Part shown: positions 48,101 through 56,304 of the stretch, one piece after another
Position numbering within the stretch: the stretch's first letter is position 1
How the letters are laid out: the number at the start of each line of letters is the position of its first letter
Assembly: GCF_001044395.1 (NCBI RefSeq)
Contig: NZ_JANU01000008.1
Coordinates: 1-64,000 of the forward strand
From: Caenimonas sp. SL110
Lineage (GTDB): Bacteria; Pseudomonadota; Gammaproteobacteria; Burkholderiales; Burkholderiaceae_C
Direction of reading: 5' to 3'
DNA length: 64,000 bases
The notes under the pieces: generated by a model
Databases searched by the model: none
The model's input: only the letters and a program-made list of their open reading frames with translations
What the model was told of the DNA's origin: nothing
Made by a program: the position numbers and the translations under genes

Positions 48101-50281
48101 TGGTCGAACGACCCCGTGCGCGATACATCCAGCACGCACTGGTTGCTGGAAGATCGCGAAAGCGGCGAACGCCTGGCATTGACCAGCGGTCAGGGCCAGG
48201 CGGGCCCTGCGTGGCACCGCGTCAGGCACGGCCAGGGCTATACGGTGATCACTGCGCAGCTGGACGGACTCGCAACAGAGCTCACCTTCTTTGCCTCGCT
48301 CGATCATCCCGTGCAGATGGTGCGGCTTCGCATCTCCAACACCAGCACGACCACGCGCCGCCTGCGAGCGCTTGCCTGCGCCGAGTGGGAACTGGGCGAC
48401 GGACTCACGCAACGGCGCACGATTCACACCTGGCGCGATGAAGCTGCGCCAGTACTCTACGCACAGCAAAGAGAGCAACGCGCCGGCTTTGGCGGGGGCA
48501 CGGCGTTCCTGGCTGTGTCAGGTGACCGGCCTGTGCAGTGGACATGCGACCGCACAGAACTGTTCGATGCGGCCGGACGCCTTGCCGTACCGGCGCAGCT
48601 GATGCAGCGCAGCGGCATCGTCGATCCGGCAGCCGCCATCGCACGCGACATCGACCTGGCGCTCGGCCAACAGACCGAGATGACATTCGTCATCGGCCAC
48701 ACGCCAGACGCAGCCAGTGCAAGATCACTCGCGCTGGACTGGCGCAATCGCGAAGCCGAACGCGAGCTGGGCAAAGTGAAATCCTGGTGGTCCGGCCTGC
48801 TGGAAACCGTGCAGGTCTCCACCCCCGATCCGCTCTTTGACGCGATGGTCAATCGCTGGCTGCTGTACCAGACCGTGACCTGCCGCCTGTGGTCCAGGGC
48901 GGGCTTCTACCAGGCCGGCGGCGCCTTCGGCTATCGCGACCAGTTGCAGGACTCGATGGCGCTCGCGTGGGCCGACCCCGCCCGGCTGCGCTCGCAGATC
49001 CTGCTCAATGCATCGCGGCAATTTCCGGAGGGCGACGTGCAGCACTGGTGGCATGCGCCGGGCGGCGAAGGTGTGCGAACGCATTTCTCCGACGACCTGT
49101 TGTGGTTGCCGTTTGCCGCCGCGCACTACCTGGAGACGACCGGCGATGCATCCCTGCTCGAGGAGAGCGTGGAGTTCATCGACGGCCCGCCGATTCCGCC
49201 CGGCGCTGAAGACGCCTACTACGCACCTTCGGCCAGCGGCCAGTTCGCCACGCTGTTCGAGCACGCTGCGCGAACCATCGACAAGAGCCTGGCGACCGGG
49301 CCGCACGGCCTGCCGCTGATGGGCACCGGCGACTGGAACGACGGCATGAATCGCGTCGGCCATGCGGGCCGGGGCGAGTCGGTGTGGCTGGGCTGGTTCC
49401 TGTGTTCAGTGGTGGAAAAATTTGCGCCGATTGCACGCGCGCGCGGCGAAGCTGATCGCGCGCAAAAGTGGGAAGACGCTCGCCAGGGATGGATCACTGC
49501 CCTGCATGCCGACGGCTGGGATGGGCAGTGGTTCCGCCGCGCCTTCTTCGACAACGGCGCGCCACTGGGCTCGGCGGCCAACGAAGAATGCCGCATCGAC
49601 CTGATCGCGCAAGCCTGGTCGGTGCTCTCGGGTGCGTCCACCCCCGAGTTCACAGGCCAGGCGATGGCATCGATGGACCGCGAGTTGCTGGACAGGGATG
49701 CCGGGCTGCTGCACCTGCTGCATCCACCGCTGCAACACTCGGCCAACAACCCCGGCTATATCCAGGCCTACCCCCCGGGCGTACGCGAGAACGGCGGCCA
49801 GTATTCGCACGCTGCGGTGTGGGCGCTGATGGCGCAGGCGCTGCATGGCGATGTTGAAGGCGCGTGGCGCAGCTTCGCATGGCTGAGTCCCGCGCATCGA
49901 AGCACCCATGAATCGCAAGCCGCGGTGTACGAGCTGGAGCCGTACGTGATGCCCGGCGATATCTACGGCTCACCGCCCTACACCGGGCGCGGTGGCTGGA
50001 GCTGGTACACGGGCTCGGCCGCGTGGCTCTACCGCGCCGCGACCGAGACGCTTCTGGGCATCACGGTGGAGGCGGGGCGCATCTCGGTTGCGCCACGCGT
50101 TCCGGCCGCGTGGGACCGTTTCGATGTGCAGTTGAATCTGGGCGGGCGCAAGTTGCGCGTCATGTGGCGAAGGCGCGCAACTCCCGAAGAATCGCGTACT
50201 GCGCACCTCACCGTGCGTGCCGGCGAGTGGCTGGATCTGCACGAAATTGCGCAAGAGGCGTTGATCGTGGTGACGGGTTGA
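42119..50281 (+). CDS. ndvB: Cyclic beta-1,2-glucan synthase
   Basis: A 2,720-residue inner-membrane synthase of the NdvB/ChvB family that makes periplasmic cyclic beta-1,2-glucans from UDP-glucose. Domains in order: N-terminal helical region; membrane helices near residues 410-455; family-84 glycosyltransferase with DSD at 627-629 and HRWIRGDW from residue 775; further membrane helices to about 980; linker with a short repeat; sugar-binding domains; and C-terminal GH94 phosphorylase-like domain with GTGDWNDGMNRVG (D2408 the likely acid) that sets ring size. The start is a TTG; no ATG near the N-terminus is in frame. The gene overlaps the small membrane protein. Important for osmoadaptation and host interaction in relatives. 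Confidence 0.95.
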   Translation: MPEGAGATARLRNLSPYAREFLSAPAEFCEPAVRAELFGRHRFEEHGRSLAQAQPVLKDGAGGGASFFPRVDANIAALRRAYDYVASTAKTGHYVTPAAEWLLDNFHLVEAQLLQIREGLPRRYYQSLPKLAVEHLKGLPRVYGICWAYVAHTDSVFNGELFGAYIQAYQEVSELRLSELWALPTTLRVVLLENLRRSADSIAHSKVARELAHAVWDQASEWNEPELEGLLTAMEQRHIQRAFLTQLWQRLPPDAPPDQPLVRWLNRHCPDGAALVAESHASQVNANLTVSNIITMLRLIGQVDWVRTIEPLSHSLRELSRIPSYADESDVTRTQLTHAMERLAKRSGRTEREVAERVVTAVNAARDVGVSDPAVQTAGWHLFGPGRAELEQQLGVTGSLRAAWRGPGRLTWYLFAIGAATALVHWLAAHHVRQEDALVWVALALLLFPASEAAGSLVHRLLAESLKIHVLARLAFPDGIPQAHRTLVVMPSMLGSAASIRALAARLELHYLANREDHAQFALLTDGSDAPQASGPGDAQQLALAVSEVARLNARHPAAAGQAPRFLVLHRPRTWSETQQTWMGWERKRGKLEQLIRGLATGDFSGFAPLDAAFALNPGIRYVVTLDSDTGLPVGTLRELVSIAAHPLNAPRLDAIKSRVIEGHAILQPRIVTPLPDHAERTPYHLLFAGRCGIDPYSSGTSDVYQDLFGTGSFIGKGLLDVHALHAVLDARVPQGSILSHDLFEGTVARCAYVSDVALIEDHPSHVGVAASRIHRWIRGDWQLLPLMARTRLYGIDALGFWKMADNLRRSLVAPTAVALVALAVFGHALPLSTVLVVTLAALLAGPLMGASAGLIPTRRGIVWRHFFRVGLVELAKALGAAAWQFSQLAASARLNADAVLRALWRMTVSRRQLLEWTTAEQAQAAARLEFHAFLKQERWTSLACVVAALAAMNSAYPVAGPLLFGLWALAPLGAWWASRAQPARAPLAEDDQRFLLELGRDTWTFFERCVTAEENHLPPDNLQMVPEPTIASRTSPTNIGLYLTSACCARVFGWISTRELAERLARTLTTIESLPKHDGHLYNWYDTRSLAVLQPAYVSTVDSGNLAGLLITVAQALRAVRADDGGSAYDGELESLARRCDALADAMNFRPLYNARRHLFHIGLRVEENELDAGYYDLLASESRLTSLLAIAKGDVPRQHWGALGRPFLTVGLLPGLRSWSGSMFEYLMPSLVMPEPEQGLLSVSARAAVREHQAFGDANGLPWGISESAYFAQDHSLAYQYGPFGAPRLALRRTPPTDRVIAPYATLMAAMFEPESAVANLRELEKLGGRGELGMYEAIDFTTQRQVKEGGHMVVQTFMAHHHGMSIVALCNLLCDQAPRRWFASCAQVRAHESLLHENTPRQVAQTPDPRPLPLALADVRTDAVRRREVSAVTELHTPTQLLSNGKYSLMLRANGAGAARCKGQAITRWRDDLARDPHGTFFYVRELDGGQLPPSSLTPLTPLTSLTSLTSTPAPGAGWRYRTRLLSDHVEYEARSATLASSMTVLVSPEDDTEVRTLVLTNLGREELHLEVLTYGEAVLAPQRADEAHPAFSGMFVQASWNPQSRALSLWRRPRLEGDSVMAIAHVLALVDAEVDSVGCMADRRLFVGRNRDLSQPEVTGTPWTAEGPVDTGLDPIASIRLTLRIAPGAVARLCFLTLAGPSLEDLEPRIDRYLQPTQVQRAMRTASTLAQVRLRDLDIAPDVMSALQDMTTALAYAAPRPSRETGLVDQRVLWRLGISGDKPIVLVRIHLANGLPLVDSLLRAQSWWQFGGQGVDLVVLNGEPNAYLMPLQRDITALRDRLADKTQHSVGPYNPGAVFLLRDQDISGAEKATLTALARFVFSADGRPLEVQVATWLDAWATQVAAAPAPVPAPGRPARKLPATIDRDAQPVSGTFDAASGEFVFDLAAGQRTPRPWVNVISNPSFGFQVSEVGSGFTWSGNSRLHQVTPWSNDPVRDTSSTHWLLEDRESGERLALTSGQGQAGPAWHRVRHGQGYTVITAQLDGLATELTFFASLDHPVQMVRLRISNTSTTTRRLRALACAEWELGDGLTQRRTIHTWRDEAAPVLYAQQREQRAGFGGGTAFLAVSGDRPVQWTCDRTELFDAAGRLAVPAQLMQRSGIVDPAAAIARDIDLALGQQTEMTFVIGHTPDAASARSLALDWRNREAERELGKVKSWWSGLLETVQVSTPDPLFDAMVNRWLLYQTVTCRLWSRAGFYQAGGAFGYRDQLQDSMALAWADPARLRSQILLNASRQFPEGDVQHWWHAPGGEGVRTHFSDDLLWLPFAAAHYLETTGDASLLEESVEFIDGPPIPPGAEDAYYAPSASGQFATLFEHAARTIDKSLATGPHGLPLMGTGDWNDGMNRVGHAGRGESVWLGWFLCSVVEKFAPIARARGEADRAQKWEDARQGWITALHADGWDGQWFRRAFFDNGAPLGSAANEECRIDLIAQAWSVLSGASTPEFTGQAMASMDRELLDRDAGLLHLLHPPLQHSANNPGYIQAYPPGVRENGGQYSHAAVWALMAQALHGDVEGAWRSFAWLSPAHRSTHESQAAVYELEPYVMPGDIYGSPPYTGRGGWSWYTGSAAWLYRAATETLLGITVEAGRISVAPRVPAAWDRFDVQLNLGGRKLRVMWRRRATPEESRTAHLTVRAGEWLDLHEIAQEALIVVTG
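46616..46660 (+). repeat. Five 9-bp tandem repeats inside ndvB
   Basis: Units CTCACACCG, CTCACACCG, CTCACATCG, CTCACATCG and CTCACGTCC encode LTP, LTP, LTS, LTS, LTS in a linker of the glucan synthase. The unit length keeps frame, so copy-number change would alter only linker length. Confidence 0.85.
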
Positions 50282-50296
50282 ACCGCATCGGTCATA

Positions 50297-51805
50297 TCAA
50301 TTTTGCGAAGAGGACGGCAACCAGATCGTCACTCGCACCGCATTGGTTCGAACGGCCTCCTGCCACGCGGGATGCATGTTCAGTCGCTGCCTCTGCCCGT
50401 CCAGAAACTGCTGGGTCACCCGCGACCCCAGGAAGGGTTTGGTGAGCTCTCTTGTGGCGGGCTCTTTCACCCCAGCTGCAAATCCGGCGTCAAGCAGGCC
50501 GGCCTGCGCCAGCAGGGGCAAATAGCTGATCGGCAAAGCACGATCTGCCGTGATATCGACGACCCGGCAACCATCGGCACTAAGGTAAATCGACATGCCA
50601 TCCTCGAAGCCGGCGATGGTCACATCGATGCGCTTGTGAGCCGAATCGAACTTTGCGCGGGCGTGGGCTGCGCCGAAATCAATCCATGCTTCGTCGCCCT
50701 CGTCGACATGACGCAGCAGCGCCGCCGATGCCAGGACATCTTGCAGCGGCGCATGGATCCGCTCAACCAGCCTGCGGGGCCGGACAGGCAGCAGCGAAAG
50801 AGGCCGCTCGACATCGCGGTCGTCCTGGTGCTGCGCCACTCGCCGGGCCGGCGTGGGCACCGAGAAAGACGTCGCCGGCATGACGACCGGCCCCGCATGT
50901 TTCAGGGCCCAGGCATGGAACGATTCGAGCTCGATTTCACTGTGCTGCAGAAAAGCCAGCAGCGAGTGGAGGGATGGCAACTCATCACCTGTTGGCTGCG
51001 GGCAGCCCGGGCGATGGCCAAAACCCTGGTGAAGGATGCCACGCAGCCGTTCCAGGTCCGGCCAGAGCAGTACCTGGACCCGGGGCTCGCCGGCCTTGCG
51101 CGTGTAGGAATTGTTGACCAAGAGCATCGCAATGCCACTGGGCAGCTCTTTTATCCAACCGTGCCGATGGGGACCACGCGCCGACAGTTCGTAAACAGGA
51201 ATCCCCGAAGGCGTGGTGAAGGACTTCAGCGCGTTCAACACCTCGTCCGAAGTCAGGGCCTGCGACGGGTCTGCAGGTAACTCAGGCTTCATGGGTACCA
51301 CCACCGGCTTGGCCCTGAGCCTCAACGAGGAGGCCAATCCCCCTACCGGTATCTCGCTGCGTTCAAGAAAGTCGACCAGCGCTTCAGTTGAAGGGGGGTG
51401 GTTTGCAAACATGCGTAGACAGGCCTCGTATTTGCGCAGTTCCTTGTGCAAGCCCAACCTGAACACGTTTTCGTCAGGCCAATACAGGTGCTGGAGGCAT
51501 GGACCATCCCTGCGGCTCGCGTCCAGATTGAGAGTGACCAGATCGACTCCCCCTGTATCGCGAAACTTGACGAAACCGTCATGCGTATCGTCATCGACGC
51601 CCAGCTCGACAGCCCGCAAGGCTCCACGGGCCTTCAAAGCATGGAAGACAACAGCGGCCTGCTCGATCTCAAACGACCGGCGTTTTTGCGCCCCCATCTC
51701 CTGCGCGTGAAGATGAGCCACTGTGAGCCGGGAATGCGCAGACGCAGGATGGCGGCGCGCGCGGCGGGAAGATGCACTGGATGCGGACGCGGTTGTAGAT
51801 CGCAT
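50297..51805 (-). CDS. Unknown two-module protein, paralogue 1
   Basis: A 502-residue protein with a Ser/Arg-rich, probably disordered start. Two related modules follow: the first about residues 75-155 (FVKFRDTGGVDLVTLNLDAS, then HLYWPDENVFRLGLHKELRK) and the second about 210-290 (GWIKELPSGIAMLLVNNSYT, then LLWPDLERLRGILHQGF). The C-terminal domain, about 345-450, is shared with the neighbour (RLVERIHAPLQDVLASAALL, then AHKRIDVTIAG). No enzyme motif is visible. It lies 42 nt downstream of its paralogue and is probably co-transcribed. Family not recognised; may be a secreted effector. Confidence 0.72.
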   Translation of the reverse strand: MRSTTASASSASSRRARRHPASAHSRLTVAHLHAQEMGAQKRRSFEIEQAAVVFHALKARGALRAVELGVDDDTHDGFVKFRDTGGVDLVTLNLDASRRDGPCLQHLYWPDENVFRLGLHKELRKYEACLRMFANHPPSTEALVDFLERSEIPVGGLASSLRLRAKPVVVPMKPELPADPSQALTSDEVLNALKSFTTPSGIPVYELSARGPHRHGWIKELPSGIAMLLVNNSYTRKAGEPRVQVLLWPDLERLRGILHQGFGHRPGCPQPTGDELPSLHSLLAFLQHSEIELESFHAWALKHAGPVVMPATSFSVPTPARRVAQHQDDRDVERPLSLLPVRPRRLVERIHAPLQDVLASAALLRHVDEGDEAWIDFGAAHARAKFDSAHKRIDVTIAGFEDGMSIYLSADGCRVVDITADRALPISYLPLLAQAGLLDAGFAAGVKEPATRELTKPFLGSRVTQQFLDGQRQRLNMHPAWQEAVRTNAVRVTIWLPSSSQN

Positions 51806-51847
51806 GGTTTTGAAAAGAGAAAGAGAGAAATGAGATAGCCGCGCGAG

Positions 51848-53359
51848 CTAGTCGTGCAGGTGCGCGGTAATGAGGGTGTTTCCGCTGGTGTCGTCCCAGA
51901 CAAATTCGTGTCTTTGGCCGGCATGAATTCGCAGCACCGACAAATCGTCTTGTGAGACTCGCCCGGGCGCTGCTGTCTCTGCCCGCACGGTCAGTCGTGT
52001 GGAAGGCGCCGGCGCGGCATTGGCGACGAAAGCCTGCTTGAGCAAGCCAAGATCCGCCAGCGCGGCCAGGTCCGGGAACTTCACCTGCGGATGTGCCGTG
52101 ATGGCAATCACGTGCTCGCGCCAGTGGTCGAGCCAGATGGAGACCGCGTCGGTCAACCGGCCCACATCCACGCAAATTCTCATGTGCGCGGGCTCGTAGG
52201 TCGCACGTACCTCGCTCTCGCCCAGGCAGACCCAGCCCTCGCTCGCAAGCTCGATCTGGTCCAGCAGCACCTGCGGGCCAATGACCTGCTCCACAGGGAT
52301 GCGAATGTTTTCCACAAGTCGATGCGGATCGACAACGCACCGGCTCATACGGCGGGCAGCATCGCCCAGGATGGTTGTATCCAGCGGCAAAGCCTGCGCC
52401 CGCGGCTCGGGCGGGGTGACCATCTCGACCAAGCCGGCGGTCCGGGCCGCGCGGCACCAGCGAACGAACGAGCTCAACTCGACTGATCTGGAAACCTGTT
52501 CCAGCGAGGTGTACAGGTGCGGCAACTGCCCGCCCAGCAGCGGCGGGCGAAGATTGGACTTGCGCAGGGCCAGGTACGACTCGGCCCGAAATGTCTCTGC
52601 GCAAGGCCAGCAAAAATGCTCCATCAAAGGCTGGTCGGGCAGGCGCGTGTCGCTGCTGTTCACCCAGACGAATTCAACGCCGCCTTCACCGTTCGCCTTG
52701 ATCCAGCCTCTGGAACCCGGATCATCAGACCTGAGTGCAAAGGCCCGATGCCGGCCCTCGTTCTTGAAGGCGTCCAGCATCAGCAGCGCCTGTTGCACGG
52801 CGTCGGGTGCGCGGTTGCAGGCTTCAGGCTCCAGTGCCGCGCCCGATCTGTGGGCTGTTGGCCTTTGCGAAAGCGCACGCGCGACCGCCTGGACGGGGGT
52901 ATGGTTTGACTGGAGGTATTCCAGCAAGGTCTCGGTCGCCGGAATGTGCGGGGAGATCATCGACGGGCAGTCGTAGTTGAAGACCACGCTCTCAAATAGC
53001 AGCTGCGCGACCTGGAATTCCTTTTCCCAAAAACCATGCTCCAGGATCGGCTGCGAAGCGGCTCGATTCTCTCGCGCGTCCAGGGACACCAGTTCGACAC
53101 CGCCCAGGTCGCAGATCGCAATAAAGCCCCTGATTCCTTCTTGCGGGCCGTCCAGATCGAACGCCAGGCGGCCGGGTCGGGCCCGCAGCGCATCGTAGGA
53201 CGCCAGCGCCTGAAGCACCTCGGGGTCTTGCACGGAAGCGCGTCGCACAAGGGGTGTATCGACCTGGACGTCATGGCCTGCCACGGTCGGGGGAACGTCG
53301 GGTTCCTGCAAGGGGGTAGCAGCGAAAGAGGATGTGCGGGAAGAAATTGCGGGTTGCAT
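51848..53359 (-). CDS. Unknown two-module protein, paralogue 2
   Basis: A 503-residue paralogue of the next gene. Ser/Thr-rich start (QPAISSRTSSFAATPLQEPD), then module one (GFIAICDLGGVELVSLDARE, then EHGFWEKEFQVAQLLFESVV), module two (GWIKANGEGGVEFVWVNSSD, then EHFCWPCAETFRAESYLALR) and the shared C-terminal domain (RLVENIRIPVEQVIGPQVLL, then AHMRICVDVGRLTDAVSIWL). A short unique tail ends it (RIHAGQRHEFVWDD). MQPAISS is chosen as start; the frame continues to 53488 but would overlap the divergent ligand gene region. Likely first gene of the pair's operon. Confidence 0.72.
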   Translation of the reverse strand: MQPAISSRTSSFAATPLQEPDVPPTVAGHDVQVDTPLVRRASVQDPEVLQALASYDALRARPGRLAFDLDGPQEGIRGFIAICDLGGVELVSLDARENRAASQPILEHGFWEKEFQVAQLLFESVVFNYDCPSMISPHIPATETLLEYLQSNHTPVQAVARALSQRPTAHRSGAALEPEACNRAPDAVQQALLMLDAFKNEGRHRAFALRSDDPGSRGWIKANGEGGVEFVWVNSSDTRLPDQPLMEHFCWPCAETFRAESYLALRKSNLRPPLLGGQLPHLYTSLEQVSRSVELSSFVRWCRAARTAGLVEMVTPPEPRAQALPLDTTILGDAARRMSRCVVDPHRLVENIRIPVEQVIGPQVLLDQIELASEGWVCLGESEVRATYEPAHMRICVDVGRLTDAVSIWLDHWREHVIAITAHPQVKFPDLAALADLGLLKQAFVANAAPAPSTRLTVRAETAAPGRVSQDDLSVLRIHAGQRHEFVWDDTSGNTLITAHLHD

Positions 53360-53475
53360 GTGGCCGGCGTTGGATGGTGGGTGGGTTGGCGCAGTGAGTG
53401 ACGCAGGGGGGCCCTGCGGTTCCGGACCCCAGCCGCAGGTCTTGCGTCCGGCACGCTCGGCTAAGATTCCGCCCG

Positions 53476-55311
53476 ATGAATGAAGCACCCGATTCGCAGG
53501 ACGACTGCATACGCCTCGCAGAGCGATGGGTCATCGTGCGCGGTCATGCGCACGGCCTGCGCGGGCCGGTGATGGTCGGCACGCTTGCGTGGCCGGCAAA
53601 GGCTCGCTGGAACACCGAGGCGCTGGCGGCGCTGCTTCGACAGACCGGCGGGCTTGAACCCGAAGAGGTGCAGCAGCTGCTGGCCAATGGACTGGACATC
53701 GCAGCCTTTCTGGCCCTGGTCCCCGCGCTGGAGCGGGCTGCGTTTTCTCCTGTGAGCCACAACGGTGTGCAGATTGCGCCCGCACTCGCGCAAGCAGGCG
53801 CAACGCAGCACTCCCTGGCCTTGCAGAGCTTTCAGCCCCGCTTCACGCAAGCCGTTCTCGAGTGGCTCGTGACCACGATCAATCTGTGCCGGCCCGCGGT
53901 GTCCGACGGGCAACGCGTCGAACTTGCCAGGTCCGCCCAGGCACGCCTGGACGAGGCCCGCAGCGCCTTCCAGAACAAGATGAAGTCATGGGGCATCAAC
54001 TGGGCACGCATCGCGCGCGCCTGCGACGAGATGGACCTGCCCCTGCAATTGCTGCCGCGCGGATACATGAACGTGGGCTCCGGCCCCAACGCGCGCCTGT
54101 TCAAGAGCACGCTCACCGAGACCACGCTCGCGCTGGCATCCGGTCTGGCCCGGTCGAAGTCCCTGACCGCTTCGGTGCTGGCGCTGCACGGCCTGCCGGT
54201 TCCCGCCCACCAGATGGTCGCGAGCGAACAGGAGGCCGTCGCAGCGGCGCACGCGCTCGGTTTTCCGGTGGTGGTCAAGCCCGATGACCGCGATGGCGGC
54301 ATGGGCGTGTATGCGGGGTTGGAGACCGATGAACAGGTGCGCCAGTTCTACGCGCAGGCGGCTGCGATCTCGCCCAAGGTGCTGGTCGAGACGCACATCC
54401 AGGGCCAGGACTTTCGCATCACGGTGGACAACGGCAAGGTCGTCAAGGCGATCGGCAGGACACCCGGCGGTGTGCTGGGCGATGGGCGCCAGAGCGTCGA
54501 GGAACTGATAGAGGCTTTGGCAGCGGCCAAGCCCGCATTGCGCGGCAACAACACGATCGTGAGCCTGGACGATGAAGCACGCGAGCTTCTAGCCGAACGC
54601 GGCATGACCAGCCAGAGCGTTCCCGCTGCCGGTGACTACATCGTGCTCAGGCGCCGCGCGAACATGTCCACCGGCGGCACCAGCCGCGATGTGAGGGGCG
54701 AACTTCACCCGGACAACGCGCGCCTGTCGATACGGGCTGCACAGGCCCTGCGGCTGGACCTGGCAGGCATCGACCTCATCATCCCCGACGTGTCGGTCTC
54801 GTGGATGGATTGCAAGGCTGCGATCTGCGAGGTGAATTCACAGCCGCAGATCAGCACCGAGTTTGCGCCGCGCGTCTATCACGACCTGTTGGCCCGATTG
54901 GTGCCTGAGCCTCGTCGCATGCGCGCGGTGCTGCTGCTCAACGCAACGGGCGACGCGCACTGCGATGCAAGCGTCATCGAGACGGCCGCGCAGTTGACTG
55001 AGCGTGGCGAGCGCGTCATCTCGGTGCGCAGCGACGGCACCTGGCTCGCGCACGAGCGCTTCGCCCCGCCCGGCCGCACGCCCTTCGCCGCAGCGATGGC
55101 CGCCGAGCTCGAGCCCGACGCAACAGCGGTGGTGGTGGCACTGGCTCCGCGCGAGGTGTTGCAGCAGGGCCTGCCGTGGCTGCACGTCGACCAGGTCCGC
55201 GTCGTGCGGGGAGCCAATCCGCATGACGCTTCGGATGCGCAGACGCTCAGGCGATGCCTGGACATGGTTGCACCCCACGCCGTGTCGGTCGAAGACAAGG
55301 CCGTGCAGTGA
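53476..55311 (+). CDS. Cyanophycin-synthetase-like ATP-grasp ligase
   Basis: A 611-residue ligase. Residues about 1-230 correspond to the N-terminal region of cyanophycin synthetase, ending in GYMNVGSGPNARLFKSTLTE. The ATP-grasp core follows: KSLTASVLALHGLPVPAHQM, GFPVVVKPDDRDGGMGVY, GQDFRITVDNGKVVKAIGRT, ANMSTGGTSRDV, LHPDNARLS and LDLAGIDLI. The usual C-terminal Mur-ligase half of cyanophycin synthetase is absent; about 150 different residues end the protein. ATP-grasp enzymes form amide or peptide bonds through acyl-phosphates. The stop overlaps the next gene by four bases. Product unknown. Confidence 0.87.
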   Translation: MNEAPDSQDDCIRLAERWVIVRGHAHGLRGPVMVGTLAWPAKARWNTEALAALLRQTGGLEPEEVQQLLANGLDIAAFLALVPALERAAFSPVSHNGVQIAPALAQAGATQHSLALQSFQPRFTQAVLEWLVTTINLCRPAVSDGQRVELARSAQARLDEARSAFQNKMKSWGINWARIARACDEMDLPLQLLPRGYMNVGSGPNARLFKSTLTETTLALASGLARSKSLTASVLALHGLPVPAHQMVASEQEAVAAAHALGFPVVVKPDDRDGGMGVYAGLETDEQVRQFYAQAAAISPKVLVETHIQGQDFRITVDNGKVVKAIGRTPGGVLGDGRQSVEELIEALAAAKPALRGNNTIVSLDDEARELLAERGMTSQSVPAAGDYIVLRRRANMSTGGTSRDVRGELHPDNARLSIRAAQALRLDLAGIDLIIPDVSVSWMDCKAAICEVNSQPQISTEFAPRVYHDLLARLVPEPRRMRAVLLLNATGDAHCDASVIETAAQLTERGERVISVRSDGTWLAHERFAPPGRTPFAAAMAAELEPDATAVVVALAPREVLQQGLPWLHVDQVRVVRGANPHDASDAQTLRRCLDMVAPHAVSVEDKAVQ

Positions 55312-56276
55312 TCGCACCGGCCATTGCACTGACCTCTTACTACAACCCGTTTCACGGAGAGCGGCGACGCCGCAACTACCATGTGTTTCGCGAGAACCTC
55401 GGTGTGCCGCTCGTCACAGTTGAATGGTCGCGAGACGGCCGGTTCGACCTGGCGCATGACGACGCCGACATCATGGTTCGCGTGACAGGCGGCGATCTGA
55501 TGTGGCAAAAAGAGCGCCTGCTCAATGTCGGGCTCGCACGCATTCGCAACGATGGCCTCGCCCGCGACGTGGCCATCGTGGACGCCGATGTTGTGTTCGA
55601 ACGCGCCGACTGGATGCAGCAGGTTTCTGCGGCACTGGATGCCTGTCCCCTGGTCAATTGCCACACGCACACCAACTACCTGCCCGAACTGCCGTTTGCA
55701 ATGCGCAGCCGCGCGCAGCTGCTGGGCGTCGCCCCGGAGCGCCAGGTCGAGTCGCTCGGCTTTGCGCTCGCGCAAGGCAAGCCCCTGTTTGCGACAGACG
55801 CTGCAACCGCGCTGGCGCAGTCGGTGCGGGGTGTCCCGCCATCGTCAGGTGGGGCCGGCATCGCCAGCGCTGTGCGGCTGGATGACCTGCCCGACTTCGA
55901 GTGTTACGACGGCAACATCGTCGGTGGTGGAGACTTGCTGATGGCAGCCGCTGCCATCGGCATGTTGCAGGCGCTGTTTGCTACGCGACCCTATTCAGCA
56001 GCGCATCAGTGCGACGCAGCCGCGTGGGCTGCGCGCTGCCTGCCTGCCGGCAAGGACAGGCAACGCCTGGGCTTTGCAGACAACCGCGCGATGCATCTGT
56101 GGCACGGCGAGATGGAGGGTCGGCAATATGGGGAACGCACGAAGATCCTGGCGCCTCGCGGCTACGACCCTGCCAGGGATATCGATCGCAGCGGGAACGC
56201 GCTGCGCTTCATGCAATGCGCCGGGGACCTGAAAGATGCGGTGGGCAATTACCTGCGCTCACGCAACGATTGCTGA
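55308..56276 (+). CDS. Glycosyltransferase-like protein, coupled to ATP-grasp ligase
   Basis: A 322-residue protein. It starts at a GTG (GTGA overlap) as IAPAIALTSYYNPFHGERRR. A Rossmann-like nucleotide region includes the DADVVFE motif (DxD-like, residues about 85-91), as in GT-A glycosyltransferases. GGGDLLMAAAAIGM and the WHGEMEGRQYGER segment recall bacterial galactosyl- or polysaccharide-modifying transferases. No signal peptide. Coupling with the ligase suggests they build one amide-bearing glycan or sugar-peptide. The fold call is tentative. Confidence 0.7.
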   Translation: MIAPAIALTSYYNPFHGERRRRNYHVFRENLGVPLVTVEWSRDGRFDLAHDDADIMVRVTGGDLMWQKERLLNVGLARIRNDGLARDVAIVDADVVFERADWMQQVSAALDACPLVNCHTHTNYLPELPFAMRSRAQLLGVAPERQVESLGFALAQGKPLFATDAATALAQSVRGVPPSSGGAGIASAVRLDDLPDFECYDGNIVGGGDLLMAAAAIGMLQALFATRPYSAAHQCDAAAWAARCLPAGKDRQRLGFADNRAMHLWHGEMEGRQYGERTKILAPRGYDPARDIDRSGNALRFMQCAGDLKDAVGNYLRSRNDC

Positions 56277-56304
56277 ACATCGCCTCTGGGCGGCCCCACC
56301 CGTT

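Noticed and set aside
46613-48478. 621-residue minus-strand frame inside the glucan synthase
   Set aside because: Antisense to well-conserved GH94-region sequence; no recognisable domains.
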